From positions 1 to 64,000 of the forward strand of contig JAKCVP010000415.1 in the NCBI GenBank assembly GCA_023512835.1: DNA of 64,000 nucleotides. Direction: 5' to 3'. This document shows positions 53,778 through 64,000 of the stretch, piece by piece; within the stretch, counting starts at the first letter, position 1; the number at the start of each line of letters is the position of its first letter. The translations under genes and the position numbers were made by a program. The DNA is from Taxillus chinensis (taxonomy: Eukaryota > Streptophyta > Magnoliopsida > Santalales > Loranthaceae). The notes under the pieces were generated by a model that saw only the letters and a list, made by a program, of their open reading frames with translations, made no database searches and was not told where the DNA came from.

Positions 53778-56123
53778 TTAGTAGGCGGCAATTCCACCGT
53801 CCTTGCGCGTCGATGTGCGACGGACAATACTCGGCGCACTTCCACCAGCACTACTGCGGCGACGAGGTTGAGGCTCGTATATCTTGTGGGCTGTCGGTGG
53901 AGCACGAGTATCGCGGGCGTTGCTGCTGCGGCGTTGGACGTTCGATGCGTAGGATATGTCACTCGGGTCGTACTTGACCTTGCCTGCGCCGCTGTTGAAG
54001 GGCAGACCAACGACAGGCACAGTCCGCTGTGAACTTGCTCTTACGTTGCCGTCCGTATAACCCCGTCGAGGCGGCTGGACTTCGTCATAGTGAGAGAAAC
54101 GCTCTGCAGATTTAGAAGGCTTTTCCGTGGCGGGAGACATGGGCTCGGGGGATAGAGTTCGTCGATGACGCTGCTCGCCATACAAGAGGCCGTCAGTGCC
54201 ACTGACACCCCCTTTCGAGGCAAAGGGTGCAGTGTTTTCGAACAGAGGTCGTTCCTCACGCGCTGGATAATGTGCAGGCATGGTGTTGTTGCGACTTAGA
54301 GAGGGCTGTGCCCACGAAGATCCATGCTGCGAGTTTGTCTTGGAGAGGCTCGGACGGCGGGCAGGGCCTGTATCAGCAGTCTTGCTTGATTTCGCTGGAG
54401 GCGGTGCGCGTCGGTCCTCTGACAGCCCAGTCGCAGAAGCATACTTTGCCGATTCTCGGTAGCTATCCTCACGTCGGACTGAGTATCGTTCACTCTTCTG
54501 GGGACTGGGAGTGCGGCGAGTAGTACGAGGAGGTGGAGCTTCGCGGCCTGTTGTGGGAGTATAAGCGCTCGTTTGAGCACCTGGCGCGTAGCGCTTCTGT
54601 TCGGGGAAAGACGGCGCAGCAGCCTCGTTAGGACTGTTGCCCGTCGAGTAGCCGGTCGAGTAGCCAGAATCGTGCGGGGTCTCGGCATGCGTTCGGAGTC
54701 CTGAAGATTTGATGGGTTGCGTACGTGAAGATGTCGTCCGTGGCATTGTTCGATCCGATTCTGACCGCTCCGGCCGGGACGGACGCGCTTCATTCGCAGC
54801 CCGAGGACCGGACCGTGATCGATCATCCACTTCCGCCGACTTGCGAGTGGGCATCGAATCCGAGCGTTCCAAGCGTCCTCTACCGCGATCATCGTAGCGC
54901 CCGAGCAAATCATCAGAACGGTTTCGAAAGCTGTCTTGCATCGACTCCAATGTTGACGTGGGAGCAGTGTTTGACTTTGACAAGAAGGGGAACCGGCGAG
55001 TCTTCTCGGGCTCAACGTGGTCTTGTTTGCTCCCACGTCGGCTCGAAGGTGGTGTTTTGCTGCTTTCTGTTGTTACATTTCTTGAAGAAGACGAGGCTCG
55101 CCTCACCAGACCAGGACGAGTCGAACTATTACTTCGTCTCGAATCAGTTGCTTCTGCTGGCTGTGGCTTGCGGTATGACGAAGGAGGCTGTTCCCTTGGT
55201 GGAGATCCGCGGGGGAAATTCGCAGTCGAGCGACCGCCTGTATACTCGTGAACAAAGTCTCTCTGGCCCCTGAATTTCTGGTACGTTGGGTCATCGTAGA
55301 TGGTGTCGTCGTCGACTGGACGAACATCCCGGGCAGATCGTCTTGGAGGAGGTTGTGGACGAGAGGATGGTGTGGCGCGTGTCCGTGAAGGATAATCGTC
55401 TTCGTCGGAGGAATCCGAGTCAGATTGGTTTGAGAAGCCGTATCTTCCGCGACTGCGCCTGTCGATGTCGCGCTCCTTCTGCCTTCTCACATCCGCACGC
55501 TCTCTCTCGATCCGCTCCCGCTCTTTCTCAGCGCGTTGTCGCTCCTTTTCAGAAGCCTTGTCAGACTTGACGCTTCGAATACTCTCCGCTTTGTTTGACT
55601 TGGGCGCGCTGCGCGAAGATTTGGGAGCAGATTCATACGTCTCGTATTTCCGAGGCGAAGTGTGATCGGTGGCGGGGCGTTCGTTAAAGTAGTCTGGTTT
55701 GCTGCTGTAGGTTGGGGATGCGTGTGGTGGATCGTCCTTTGGCTTTCGCTCCTCGAAGCGAGTTGGGCCTCTTGACGACCAGCCGTCTGTGGTGTTGGCG
55801 CGTGGGTCGTAAGAGTAGCTGGTGGATCGCGAGGCTCCCTTGGGAGCAGACGAGGGATATTTGGCACGCTCGCTGCGAAGCTCATTCTTCAGTCCGGCAA
55901 GTCTGACGGTGTTATCATAGTGTCTGCGTTTGTCGTCGTCGCTGAGAAGATCGTAAGCCTGTTGTATGCGGTGGAACTCGTCGATCTTTGTCTTGTCGCT
56001 GGTTTTGTCGGGGTGACATTTTAGCGCAGCCTTGCGATAGGCGGTCTTGATACTTTGCGCGGTGGCGTCTTTCTCGAGGCCAAGGGCCTTGTAGGGGTCG
56101 GGTAAGGTTAAAGGATCGGTCAT
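53778..56123 (-). CDS. J-domain (DnaJ/Hsp40) protein with long disordered tail
   Basis: Intronless, 781 residues from the ATG at 56123; the upstream extension of the frame starts only at a TTG. The J domain covers about residues 8-78: DPYKALGLEKDATAQSIKTA, then the HPD motif at 37-39 (CHPDKTS) and FHRIQQAYDLLSDDDKRRHY. It should therefore stimulate an Hsp70. There is no Gly/Phe region, zinc finger or C-terminal substrate domain, so it is a class III (type C) J protein. The remaining 700 residues are highly charged and Ser/Arg/Pro-rich, with a short KEREROR-like coiled-coil segment near residues 200-235 rich in Glu/Arg. Recurrent RxxS motifs suggest phosphorylation. Partner Hsp70 and location are unknown. 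Confidence 0.88.
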   Translation of the reverse strand: MTDPLTLPDPYKALGLEKDATAQSIKTAYRKAALKCHPDKTSDKTKIDEFHRIQQAYDLLSDDDKRRHYDNTVRLAGLKNELRSERAKYPSSAPKGASRSTSYSYDPRANTTDGWSSRGPTRFEERKPKDDPPHASPTYSSKPDYFNERPATDHTSPRKYETYESAPKSSRSAPKSNKAESIRSVKSDKASEKERQRAEKERERIERERADVRRQKERDIDRRSRGRYGFSNQSDSDSSDEDDYPSRTRATPSSRPQPPPRRSARDVRPVDDDTIYDDPTYQKFRGQRDFVHEYTGGRSTANFPRGSPPREQPPSSYRKPQPAEATDSRRSNSSTRPGLVRRASSSSRNVTTESSKTPPSSRRGSKQDHVEPEKTRRFPFLSKSNTAPTSTLESMQDSFRNRSDDLLGRYDDRGRGRLERSDSMPTRKSAEVDDRSRSGPRAANEARPSRPERSESDRTMPRTTSSRTQPIKSSGLRTHAETPHDSGYSTGYSTGNSPNEAAAPSFPEQKRYAPGAQTSAYTPTTGREAPPPRTTRRTPSPQKSERYSVRREDSYRESAKYASATGLSEDRRAPPPAKSSKTADTGPARRPSLSKTNSQHGSSWAQPSLSRNNTMPAHYPAREERPLFENTAPFASKGGVSGTDGLLYGEQRHRRTLSPEPMSPATEKPSKSAERFSHYDEVQPPRRGYTDGNVRASSQRTVPVVGLPFNSGAGKVKYDPSDISYASNVQRRSSNARDTRAPPTAHKIYEPQPRRRSSAGGSAPSIVRRTSTRKDGGIAAY

Positions 56124-57935
56124 GATCAGGTAAGGGTACTGGTATTGGAGTATTGTATGTGGAGGAAAAAGCAAAGATGTGGATGAAGGGTGAGTGTAGA
56201 GATGAAAGCGGCCATGTGAGCGCGATTCGCTAACACATGAGGCTTGACTGGATTAGGGAGAGGGTGTGTTGTCTTGATGGGCAGTCAGAAGTCGAGGGAT
56301 GGTGAGGCGAAGAGGGCGAAGCGACGAGAAGCAACGGTGAAAAGGAGGACGGGATTGAGTCTGACCAGTCGGTTCGCGCAGGAGTGGTCCGAGAGCGAAG
56401 AGGATGACAGTGCAACAGGAAGGTGACCGACTGAGTGGGTGCACGTGACCAGTGGCGAATGAGAAGGGGCTGGGGTCGAACGAGGCGGTTCGTGGGTGAA
56501 TCAAAGAGCGAGATGCTTGTGACAGGCTCGGTGGTGGTGGCTGTTCAGGTAATCGCGGGCGGGAGAGGAAGACAATAGCGAGAGAGCGAGGGCTTTGGCT
56601 TTGAGCGGTGACAGCACACGCATGCACCTAGGCCGATCTGGATCTGCTTTTACTACGGCTGGGCTGCAATGCTGGCTGGGCGGTGCCTGGGTGGAGGCGG
56701 CCAACGGTCGTGCTTGGGCCGGGCTGCCAGGGCAGGGCAGGGCAGGGCAGATCAGGGAGAGGGAGGGGGAGGCGAGGGCTAAGAGATGGATGAGTAGACG
56801 TGGTCGACTTCAGACAGGGAGAGCGAGGTTCAGTATTACATATCGAGGAGCGCTGGGGGCAGCTGTGCCAGTATGGCGGGAAGGAGAAGCAGCGAGTGGC
56901 CCTGCAGCGTGACTGGTCCGTCTGGCCCATCCGCAGCAACCGCACCACTCATCCTCTGCCCGGCCTCTCACGAGGGCGTCAATTGCACCAATCGTCACCA
57001 CTCATCCCCCCCAGCGCCAGACAAAGACACTTTCCCCCGCATCTGCTGAGAGAGCTGATCATCTGTACATTCACTATTGACTGCTGCTGCAAGCCAGGCG
57101 GCCGTCCGGGCAGGAGCTGTCCCTCGCACTTGGCGGAGGGGGCAGTGCAGGCTCATGTCCGCCCGCTGCCTCTGCACCTCGTTCCCCAGTGGCCATCCAC
57201 TCACCGTCTCCTACCAGGATCCACTCCGCTTGCACCACTGACGAAAGGCCCAGAAGATTCGGGTCTCATCACTAAGTCGCGAGATTTCAGGCACAGCGAG
57301 GAACACCCGCCATCCGTCATCTTCGCTCTCGCTGATCGTCCTACACTACAGCAATCGCGATACTCTTCAACTCTTGCGCCCTCGGGCTTGCGCCAAGCTT
57401 GCGCATTCTTACGTAGCTGTTCTCGTCTCGCATCGGATCGTCTTTGCCGACCCGTTTCGCTCGCAGCCATCTCAATGTAGCTGTCATCTACATCGCTTGC
57501 AACACCCCAGGAACGCTACCCTCGTCATCAGCTTTTGCTCAGCCGTGAGACTGTCAGCACTTGACTTGACCAGCCCTCCCTGCTATCGTACCTAGCCAAA
57601 GCTGATGTTGCTAATCTCGACCGTCCCGCAGCTTGCACTCAGCTTGCTTCTCCTCGGGGCCACGCGCTGCAGGGTCAGCTTTGCGCCATGAAAACCCTGA
57701 GAATGGTGATACGAGCCGAATGTCGCTTCTGGCGAGGCTGACTGCATGGATTTTTCCGTCGCACAGCCAATCATAGTAGCCCCAAGTGCAACTATCCCAA
57801 ACGACAGTGTTTGCAACGTGTAACCGCAATACGAGTCTGATCACGTGACTTCAGACATCGAGCGCTTTGGACGATTGATACTGGCTTGTCGATGCCACTG
57901 GAGGTCTTCCTGAGCGGGCTCCTCACATAGCCTCC
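56124..57935. other. 1.8 kb divergent intergenic region
   Basis: Promoters of the J-domain and hydrolase genes. Includes a GGGCAGGGCAGGGCAG run near 56732-56748 and purine-rich tracts. Several overlapping open frames on both strands (such as 56800-57480 +) have no domain features. Confidence 0.5.
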
Positions 57936-59187
57936 ATGACAACACCGCAAACAATGCAAACCGAGCAGGACGTTATCGCTTTCGCTTGTTCCTCAAACTT
58001 CCATCGTGCCCTCCACATACCACATGGACCAAGCAACGCCGAAACCCTTTGTGTAAGCTTTGCGACCACCACCAATTTCGAAGATGACTCTCTCCCTACG
58101 GTGCTTTTCTGTGGTCCTCTGGGTGTCTCACGCTTGATGCTCTATTACTTCGATCACTGCGCCCGCCAAGCGGGCATTCGCATGTTGTATATTGACCGTC
58201 CAGGCTGGGGTGCCTCGACTCGTGTTGCTTTCCCGGAGCGTCTAGATGTGCACCTGCAATCAGTTGAGGCTATAGTGCAGCACTTGCGACTCACGGACTT
58301 GACTCTGATGTGCCATAGTGCGGGCACAATCTACATGCAGAATGTCCTGGCGCGCCTGCCGCATCTGCTGTCACCCGCCAACCCCTCAGCAATCGTATTT
58401 GGCCCATTCACGCATCCTAGTCAGTCAAAGAAGATGCTGTTGACAATGGCAGAGTCGGTTCCTCAGTTTTTACTCGGTCAGTCTTGTCGAGACGATGTAT
58501 GACTTGTTCTTCAGCTGACCGCTAAAGACAATATCTCAAAGCTTGCAAACGCTCTAGCGCCGACTGTGGGTTTCTCGGCGAACTTGGTAGGTAGAGCGAC
58601 CTCATTACTGGGCCTAGGGTCCACGCCCTCTGACGAGACTTGTCTGGCTGCATTCGGCATGACTGCATCGATGTTTGTCTTTCTGCAGAAGACACAAGCT
58701 GCGTATACGCGCGCTGAAGACAATTCGTGAGTACTTTTCGTCTTCCATGATTCTAATCATCGGCATGAACGTCAGGGCTATCGTCGAGGTGGATGCTAAC
58801 TGTTCCTCCAGTGCACTAGCAGAAGACGCAAGTCTCTGCCTCAGGAAAAAAGGGTTGACCTGGGGCGCATGCGAAAATCTCCCATCCTTTTTGACCAGAC
58901 TGTCTGCATATCACGCTGAACGGGTGCGTCAAGCATCTGCAGACTCGGACTCACAGGCCAAGAAGCCAAGTCGTCTACTTTTTCGTGCAGTCTTTGCAGA
59001 AGAAGACGTTATGAGCGGTAAAGGAGGACAAGAGTACTATACAAAGTGCTGGTCTGATGCTGCGCTCAGAGAGGGGATCGAGTTTGAAAGTCTGGTGGTC
59101 CAGGGCTCTGATCACGACGATGTCGTGCTGCCTTTGCGAGGGCAGTTTCAAAGGGAGTTGGACGGCATTAAACGGCGCATGGGTTAA
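57936..59187 (+). CDS. Alpha/beta hydrolase-fold protein
   Basis: Three exons: 57936-58476, 58528-58726 and 58812-59187, with introns of 51 nt (GTCAGT donor) and 85 nt (GTGAGT donor, GCTAAC branch). The product is 371 residues. The fold is seen in VLFCGPLGVSRLMLYYFD (strand and oxyanion region), MLYIDRPGWGAS, and the nucleophile elbow LMCHSAGTIYMQNVL, where the usual G-x-S-x-G reads C-H-S-A-G. A cap region spans the middle exon. Near the C-terminus, VVQGSDHDDVVLP contains the likely catalytic His in a GxDHD setting. No signal peptide is present, so it is probably cytosolic. The substrate cannot be predicted. Frame continuity (LL|DNISKLANALAPT, AEDN|SALAEDASL) supports both splice sites. Confidence 0.85.
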
Positions 59188-60475
59188 AGGTTGAGTCTGA
59201 AGAGCACGGAAGAAGGTGGGACAAGCATGGATGTTGGACTCGCATGGAGGATGCGGGTGGATAATGTATGTCGGTGCATGTATTGACCATCTTCTATTCA
59301 TTGAGATGGAAGCACTTGATTTCTACCTTAGGTAGGTATGCACATAGATAGGAGGCCCCCTAAGCAAGCGTGGACAAGCATGTGAGAACTAGACAAGATC
59401 AATAATCAACGTGGAAGTTAGTATATCCCATCCATCCCATCAGATTCAAATCCACTCAACATGACTCCATCAGTGAGTGATGAGATACCTGCTTAGTGCG
59501 AATCATCAGAACATGCAGTTATGTTCACTTACCTACCTACCTATTCAACGCGTCGCTCAGATATACAGTAGCAAGTGACTAACCCTACCTACATACCTAA
59601 TGTATGTACCTACTACTGTCTATAAGTACCTGCCCTAGATACGTAAGGTAAGCTCTTCCCAGCTTACACTAAAACAATAAGATAAAATATTGACTCGCAA
59701 CAATAAACAAGCCACTCGAAAAACAATGAAGAATGGAAAGCTAGATTAGGCTGGTACCTTACCTTACCTTACCTAGATACCCCAGGTATCTTAGGTATCT
59801 TACGTAGGTTGGGTATCTAACGTAGGTTGGGTACTGTATGTAGAAAGTGTACCCAAGGTAGAGGTAGAGTAGGTCCTCCCATCAGCTTCTCCATTAAAAC
59901 GAAATCTTCTCTCTCTTTCTTTCTTTCTTTCTCTGTCTAGCATCCCGTCCAACTTTCATCTTCCTAGGTAATCTTTCCAGTGTCTTCCAAGTTCCAATTC
60001 CCCTGCTCCTTTAATACTCATGTCCCCATTGAGCGCAAGATATGAAAAGACAAAAGGCTCAAGTCCCGCCGCCCGCGCCGAATATAGACGCCTGGATACT
60101 AGGTAGCTGTCTGACAGACAGACACGCCATGCATCCCGTTCAGCACAATCCCGTTGAATTCCTCCATCGACTCTGCCCCGCGTGCATCGCATCCATCAGT
60201 CCAGATCCATACCAAGTCATCATTCATCATTGTAATAAGGCGCCAGTACACCTTTGATCCCCACATCTTGCTCCGCAATCCAATGGTGATCCAAGGCCAA
60301 TCTGGCAAATTGTATAATATTCGACTCTAGACCCAGCGTGTCGTCGAATAAAGTCTCAGCCCCCTCCCCCAAGACAGAGAAAAGAAGAAGAAAGAGGAAG
60401 AAAAAGAAGAAGGGAGGGAGGGAAGAAATCTGTGAGCCAAAGACGCAAGACGACGAGAAAGACGCAGCAAAATTT
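59188..60475. other. Convergent intergenic region dense in CCTACCT/TAGGTA motifs
   Basis: 1.29 kb. TACCTACCTAC, TACATACCTAATG and CCTTACCTTACCTTACC units cluster at 59325-59340, 59528-59640 and 59750-59880. A CT/CTTT microsatellite lies at 59908-59934. No coding segment is supported; the low-complexity AG-rich run at 60370-60425 lies next to the phosphatase stop. Confidence 0.55.
59802..59833. repeat. Tandem direct repeat of ACGTAGGTTGGGTA (18-bp period)
   Basis: Two exact copies of the 14-mer at 59802-59815 and 59820-59833, inside the TAGGTA-rich spacer. Confidence 0.75.
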
Positions 60476-63292
60476 CTATAGGACATCAAAGATGCTCCGT
60501 ATAATAGTACTAGTCCCCTTTTGCGGCGGTGATCGCGGATCAGCCTGTTTATCTGGTCTCGCCGACGCACCTGCGCCGCTGCACACGTTCGCGTTCGCGT
60601 CCGCGTCCGCAGCGGCGGGAGGCTCATGAAACGGACTGCCTGCAAACGTGGCTTCTCGCGGCGACATGAGCTCGAGCTCGTCTGACGCGGGAGCCCGTGG
60701 CCCAGCTCCAGCAGCAGCACGATGCGTCAACGCGTCCAGCTTCGGCGCGTGCAGTCGGACAGGGATAGGAATCTCAGGCACACCCGTGGTCCCCGAGTGA
60801 AAAGCCGCGCGAAGATCATAGTTCGATCGGCGCGTCAGACCCACTTTGGACCCTAGATCTGCTCGGGCCTGAGACTCGCGCAGAGACGCCGCTGGATCTT
60901 GTGGGGCAGTGGGCAGAATGGGCTTCACCCGTGCCTCTTGGGGTGGCGTTGATTTGGGTCGGAGGGGAAGGTGGGCAAAGGTCGCGTCGCGTGGCGAGGT
61001 CAGGCCGAAGGTTTCGTCCGCAGCCGCAGCTGCGCTTGGGCCTACGCGGGGGCGTGGATTGAAGGGCGTCATGTGGAATTCTGTTGTTCGGGGAGACATT
61101 GTAGAGGAGTCGAAGCGAGTGTGTTGTATGGGGTGAGGTTGTTGGGGTTGCTGCGTTTGGAGCGGTCGAAGTGGTGGGACAGATTGAAAGGGTTGGTGAA
61201 GTGGTTGGATATCTGGTGATGCGGATAATCCTGTAAATGTTGTATTACGCGGCGAGGTCAAGCCAAAGCCGTCGTCCACTGTTGGTGGTAGGGTCGAAGT
61301 CATGTTGAACTCTGCACCTCGAGGCGAGAAGAGACCGTTTGGACTAGGCTCGCCTGCGGCTGATGGGAGTTGCACCTCTAGTCGCGGCGGTGGCTCAATC
61401 CTGGTAGGTACTCTGGGAGACTGCGAGGGTTGCTGCACGTGTGGCAGCGCCGTGTTTGGTTGCGAAGCGTGGCGCTCCTCCTGGTAGGCTTGCGCTCTCG
61501 ACGAATCTTCACCTGATGGCCATGTGAGGCCAGAGGGTGCTGACGAAGGTCCGGGCAGCACGAATTGCTGGCCTGTAGGATGCGCGGTCATGATCTGGTG
61601 CGGAACAGGTGGCAGATCTTCTGGAGCAAGAGGAGCGCTCTTGGGCATCCTCGAATGAGTCTTGACAAATTGCTCTCCCTGTGCGCTCTGCGATCGGTGG
61701 AAGCTGGGTCGGATAAGGCTGGCTTTTGAGATTGGCTTCATGACTCCTGCATCGGCTCTCAGTAGGCCAGATCTGAACTCTTGCAGCTGCATGATCAGGT
61801 TCATGTTGGGGCCAATCCATTTGCTGCGCCGTTTCACGGCATCATAAGCTTCTTGAACCGTGATACTCGGGTTCTTGTAGATGCCGTAGGCAACAATAAG
61901 AGAAGCGGACCGGCTCACACCACATTGGCAGTGAATGAGAACACGCTTGCCCTGTTGTACTCTCTCGTCGATGACCTTGACTAGCCTATAAAGATCGGGT
62001 ACAATGTCGGTGTTGTGCTCCCAGGGAATGTGAATGTACTCTGGTAGGGAAGATATCCGCGACAGATCGGACGCTTTGGGTGTGCTCGGCGAAGATGCGC
62101 GTCTCCTCAAGTTCGGTTGCGAATCGCGTTCTGATGCTTCGAGATCTTTTGCGTGACCATAAAAGGGATTCTTCACCTCACTGGCCACGTTAAAAATGAC
62201 GTCGTACCGAGATGCCTGTTCCGCAGAGGGCTCGTAGTAGAGATACACGTGGGGGTCATAAATGCATATGGGCCCGTCGGGATATGACTCGGGCTTCTCC
62301 TCTCGTGACTGGGGAACATCAAAGTTCTGTTGCTCTTCATCTTCGTTCTGCTCGAGAACTGGTGCATCTGCAAAGCCGACGGCCACGTTTCTCCGTGCGG
62401 TTGTAAGCGGCGGTAGTTTCATGCCGCCGTCGGGGCCATATTTGGCGGAGAATAGATTCAGCGAGGGGGAGGACTGGTAATGTCTCAGAGATGCAGGTCG
62501 GACTAAACTAGGTGTCGGGGGCACTGCGCCATCCTCGGGTGTATTTGATTGTGTTTGGATCGTCAGTCCGAGACCATTGCCTTTGCGCCGGGTCGCCGTA
62601 GCTGGCCTAACAAACCCAGGCGTTGCAGGCGACAGGTATGTTGACATTTTCGGATCAGGTTGCAGGTGTTGAAGGGGCAATGAGGCGGTTGAGATGGCGC
62701 GACCCAATGGGAATGCAGTCGAGGTGTCGACAGCCAAATTCTTCAGGTTCCGTCCTTTGCGCGAAGGCGGCGACGGGCGTGTCAGCTCAGTCGCGCCGGG
62801 AGGTGGCCTAGTATCTATGCGTGCGATTGAGTTGCCCAGCACCTGTGTGGATAGTGAAGGATATCCGGTGAGCGACTGATGGGAGGCAGGGGTATCCGGC
62901 GAATGCCCGGGGGTCTCCCCGACGGAATGTGAGTCGACGAGGGACGCCGTTGTGGTGGGTGAGGAGGTGGCAGAGTCTGAGGCGTTTGAAGAGACGCTGT
63001 CGCGATGACGGTGGAGGGAGGAGTAGGAGTCAACAATTGGGGGAGGGGCGAGCTTGGATGGTGGTAGAGCGGCAGGTTTCTTCAGAGGTGCAAGGGCAGA
63101 GTCTTCGTCTACGTCTTCCACAGGAGCCAAGGACGATTGTATGTGTCCGCTACCCGACCAATGCGCGAATTGAGTCGACATCCTGCGTCTGCATTTACTC
63201 GGCTTGAAGTGGGTCCGGGGTAGGTATGAGGGCTGGAGAAGGTCGCGTGACGAGAATGCAAGTGTAGATGTCTGTGTGGAGGAGGAAACCAT
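60476..63292 (-). CDS. Dual-specificity protein phosphatase (MAPK phosphatase, Msg5-like)
   Basis: Intronless, 938 residues from the ATG at 63292; an in-frame ATG at 63181 (MSTQFAHWSGSGHIQ) is an alternative start. The first ~360 residues are disordered and Ser/Pro-rich. The catalytic domain spans about residues 355-540: GPICIYDPHVYLYYEP, LPEYIHIPWEHNTDIVPDLY, the active-site loop HCQCGVSRSAS (HCx5R intact, general acid Asp in the upstream HNTDI region), and ITVQEAYDAVKRRSKWIGPN. A long insert (acidic then RRRASSPSTP) splits the domain. The C-terminal half is disordered and has five SPRxxxF motifs, consistent with proline-directed phosphorylation. By family it should dephosphorylate MAP kinases of the cell-wall or pheromone pathways; this is inferred, not seen. 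Confidence 0.88.
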   Translation of the reverse strand: MVSSSTQTSTLAFSSRDLLQPSYLPRTHFKPSKCRRRMSTQFAHWSGSGHIQSSLAPVEDVDEDSALAPLKKPAALPPSKLAPPPIVDSYSSLHRHRDSVSSNASDSATSSPTTTASLVDSHSVGETPGHSPDTPASHQSLTGYPSLSTQVLGNSIARIDTRPPPGATELTRPSPPSRKGRNLKNLAVDTSTAFPLGRAISTASLPLQHLQPDPKMSTYLSPATPGFVRPATATRRKGNGLGLTIQTQSNTPEDGAVPPTPSLVRPASLRHYQSSPSLNLFSAKYGPDGGMKLPPLTTARRNVAVGFADAPVLEQNEDEEQQNFDVPQSREEKPESYPDGPICIYDPHVYLYYEPSAEQASRYDVIFNVASEVKNPFYGHAKDLEASERDSQPNLRRRASSPSTPKASDLSRISSLPEYIHIPWEHNTDIVPDLYRLVKVIDERVQQGKRVLIHCQCGVSRSASLIVAYGIYKNPSITVQEAYDAVKRRSKWIGPNMNLIMQLQEFRSGLLRADAGVMKPISKASLIRPSFHRSQSAQGEQFVKTHSRMPKSAPLAPEDLPPVPHQIMTAHPTGQQFVLPGPSSAPSGLTWPSGEDSSRAQAYQEERHASQPNTALPHVQQPSQSPRVPTRIEPPPRLEVQLPSAAGEPSPNGLFSPRGAEFNMTSTLPPTVDDGFGLTSPRNTTFTGLSASPDIQPLHQPFQSVPPLRPLQTQQPQQPHPIQHTRFDSSTMSPRTTEFHMTPFNPRPRVGPSAAAAADETFGLTSPRDATFAHLPLRPKSTPPQEARVKPILPTAPQDPAASLRESQARADLGSKVGLTRRSNYDLRAAFHSGTTGVPEIPIPVRLHAPKLDALTHRAAAGAGPRAPASDELELMSPREATFAGSPFHEPPAAADADANANVCSGAGASARPDKQADPRSPPQKGTSTIIRSIFDVL

Positions 63293-64000
63293 GGTCAGCT
63301 TCCCAAAGGTCACGAAGCGCAGAACAAGCGGCGAGGTGGTCGTACCTTTTGCAGAGGGAGAACAAAGCGAAGAGTGAATAGGGTGTAAGTAGAGTCAAAG
63401 GGAAGAGTTTCAGGAGTCGATGCCAGATCCAGTCCAGAATTGGTTGTCTAGGGAATGAGTGTAGGGGAGAGGCCGGGCAGCAGGAGTGCTTCAGGCGGGC
63501 GTTTCGAAAGCGGAGTGAATGGGGGTGGGAGAATGGAAGGAGGGAGAGCGGCTAGGAGGTGTCAGAGTGCATGCAGGCCGCGCCAGGCTTTGTGGAGGAA
63601 GGGAGGGAGAGAAGAAGGGGAGGATTGGTTGGCGGCAAGAGGACGAATGAAGAGTGCTTGCGCCGGAGGCAGTCAGAGGCCAGCGCTGCGCAGATGGGGT
63701 GAGAGAAGGTGGAAAGGCGGGCAAAGTCAAGGGATTGGGGAGTCTATTCTTAGCAGCTCATCTCCTACCAATCAACGGCGGAACACGATCTAGCGCACGG
63801 GACACGCGCTCGCGTACGGGGCTCGAACGAGGCATTGTGGCACCCTTTTATAGCACGAAACGCGGGCGCGCAGGTGCTGCATAGGGTGCAGCGGCGACTG
63901 ATGATCGGTGCTGCTCTGGGCGTCGGGGCGGTTCAAAGAGTGGGTGCTTCACCACGCTGGTCGCATGGCTTGAGGCTGCTCTGGAGGGAGCGTGGTCTGT
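63293..64000. other. Promoter region of the dual-specificity phosphatase
   Basis: About 0.7 kb to the window edge, very purine-rich on the plus strand (GGAAGGGAGGGAGAGAAGAAGGGG type). No supported gene; short open frames are low complexity. Confidence 0.5.

Noticed and set aside
53369..53977. Plus-strand 202-codon open frame
   Set aside because: Second half is antisense to the J-domain coding sequence; Cys/Arg/His-rich shadow composition.
56800..57480. Plus-strand 226-codon open frame between the J-domain and hydrolase genes
   Set aside because: Overlapping open frames in other frames are equally long, and there is no domain or signal peptide; typical of GC-rich promoter DNA.
63780..63850. 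GCTCGAAC-containing segment, considered as a minus-strand tRNA
   Set aside because: Flanking bases do not fold into a cloverleaf by eye; no complementary acceptor stem.

Overview
The window is nuclear DNA of a filamentous ascomycete (Pezizomycotina). Coding exons are split by short introns (mostly 48-120 nt) with GTAAGT/GTATGT-type donors and CTAAC/CTGAC branch points. Gene content is typically fungal: an Spt10-like acetyltransferase, a secreted GtaA-like glutaminase, a Fkh1/2-type forkhead factor and the 40 kDa complex I subunit. One AT-rich island at 35.3-35.8 kb looks mutated by RIP (repeat-induced point mutation), which also points to this group. I cannot fix the class; Dothideomycetes is only a guess. 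Exon structures below were assembled by hand from splice motifs and reading-frame continuity.

Layout. 0-10.5 kb: 5' part of a long-chain acyl-CoA synthetase (-), diverging from a secreted glutaminase (+); a low-complexity protein (-); a forkhead/FHA transcription factor (-). 11.5-25 kb: a minus-strand run of an F-box protein, a GTPBP1/2-like GTPase, a zinc-finger protein, a small Nif3-like protein and a DEAH/RHA-family RNA helicase. 26-35 kb: a three-exon gene for a 97-residue, eight-cysteine secreted protein (+), an Spt10-like GNAT protein, an HMT1-type half ABC transporter with a His-rich tail, and complex I NDUFA9/NUO-40 (all -).

35-43.3 kb is an accessory-looking patch. It begins with the RIP-like AT-rich island and a possible solo LTR. 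Three genes for the secretory pathway follow: an 832-residue protein ending in two 111-residue Cys-bounded repeats, a probable GPI-anchored pepsin-like protein, and an S10 serine carboxypeptidase. 43.9-64 kb returns to mostly housekeeping genes: an uncharacterised nuclear-looking protein, DNA polymerase delta catalytic subunit (with MCB-like sites just upstream), a ten-cysteine secreted protein with a clear TATA box, a J-domain protein, an alpha/beta hydrolase, and a dual-specificity phosphatase with five SPRxxxF motifs in its disordered tail.

There is no operon logic. Genes likely to act together are the secreted hydrolases and Cys-rich proteins at the host or substrate interface, and the nuclear set (polymerase delta, forkhead, Spt10-like, F-box) in cell cycle and chromatin. 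No tRNA, rRNA or CRISPR array was recognised.
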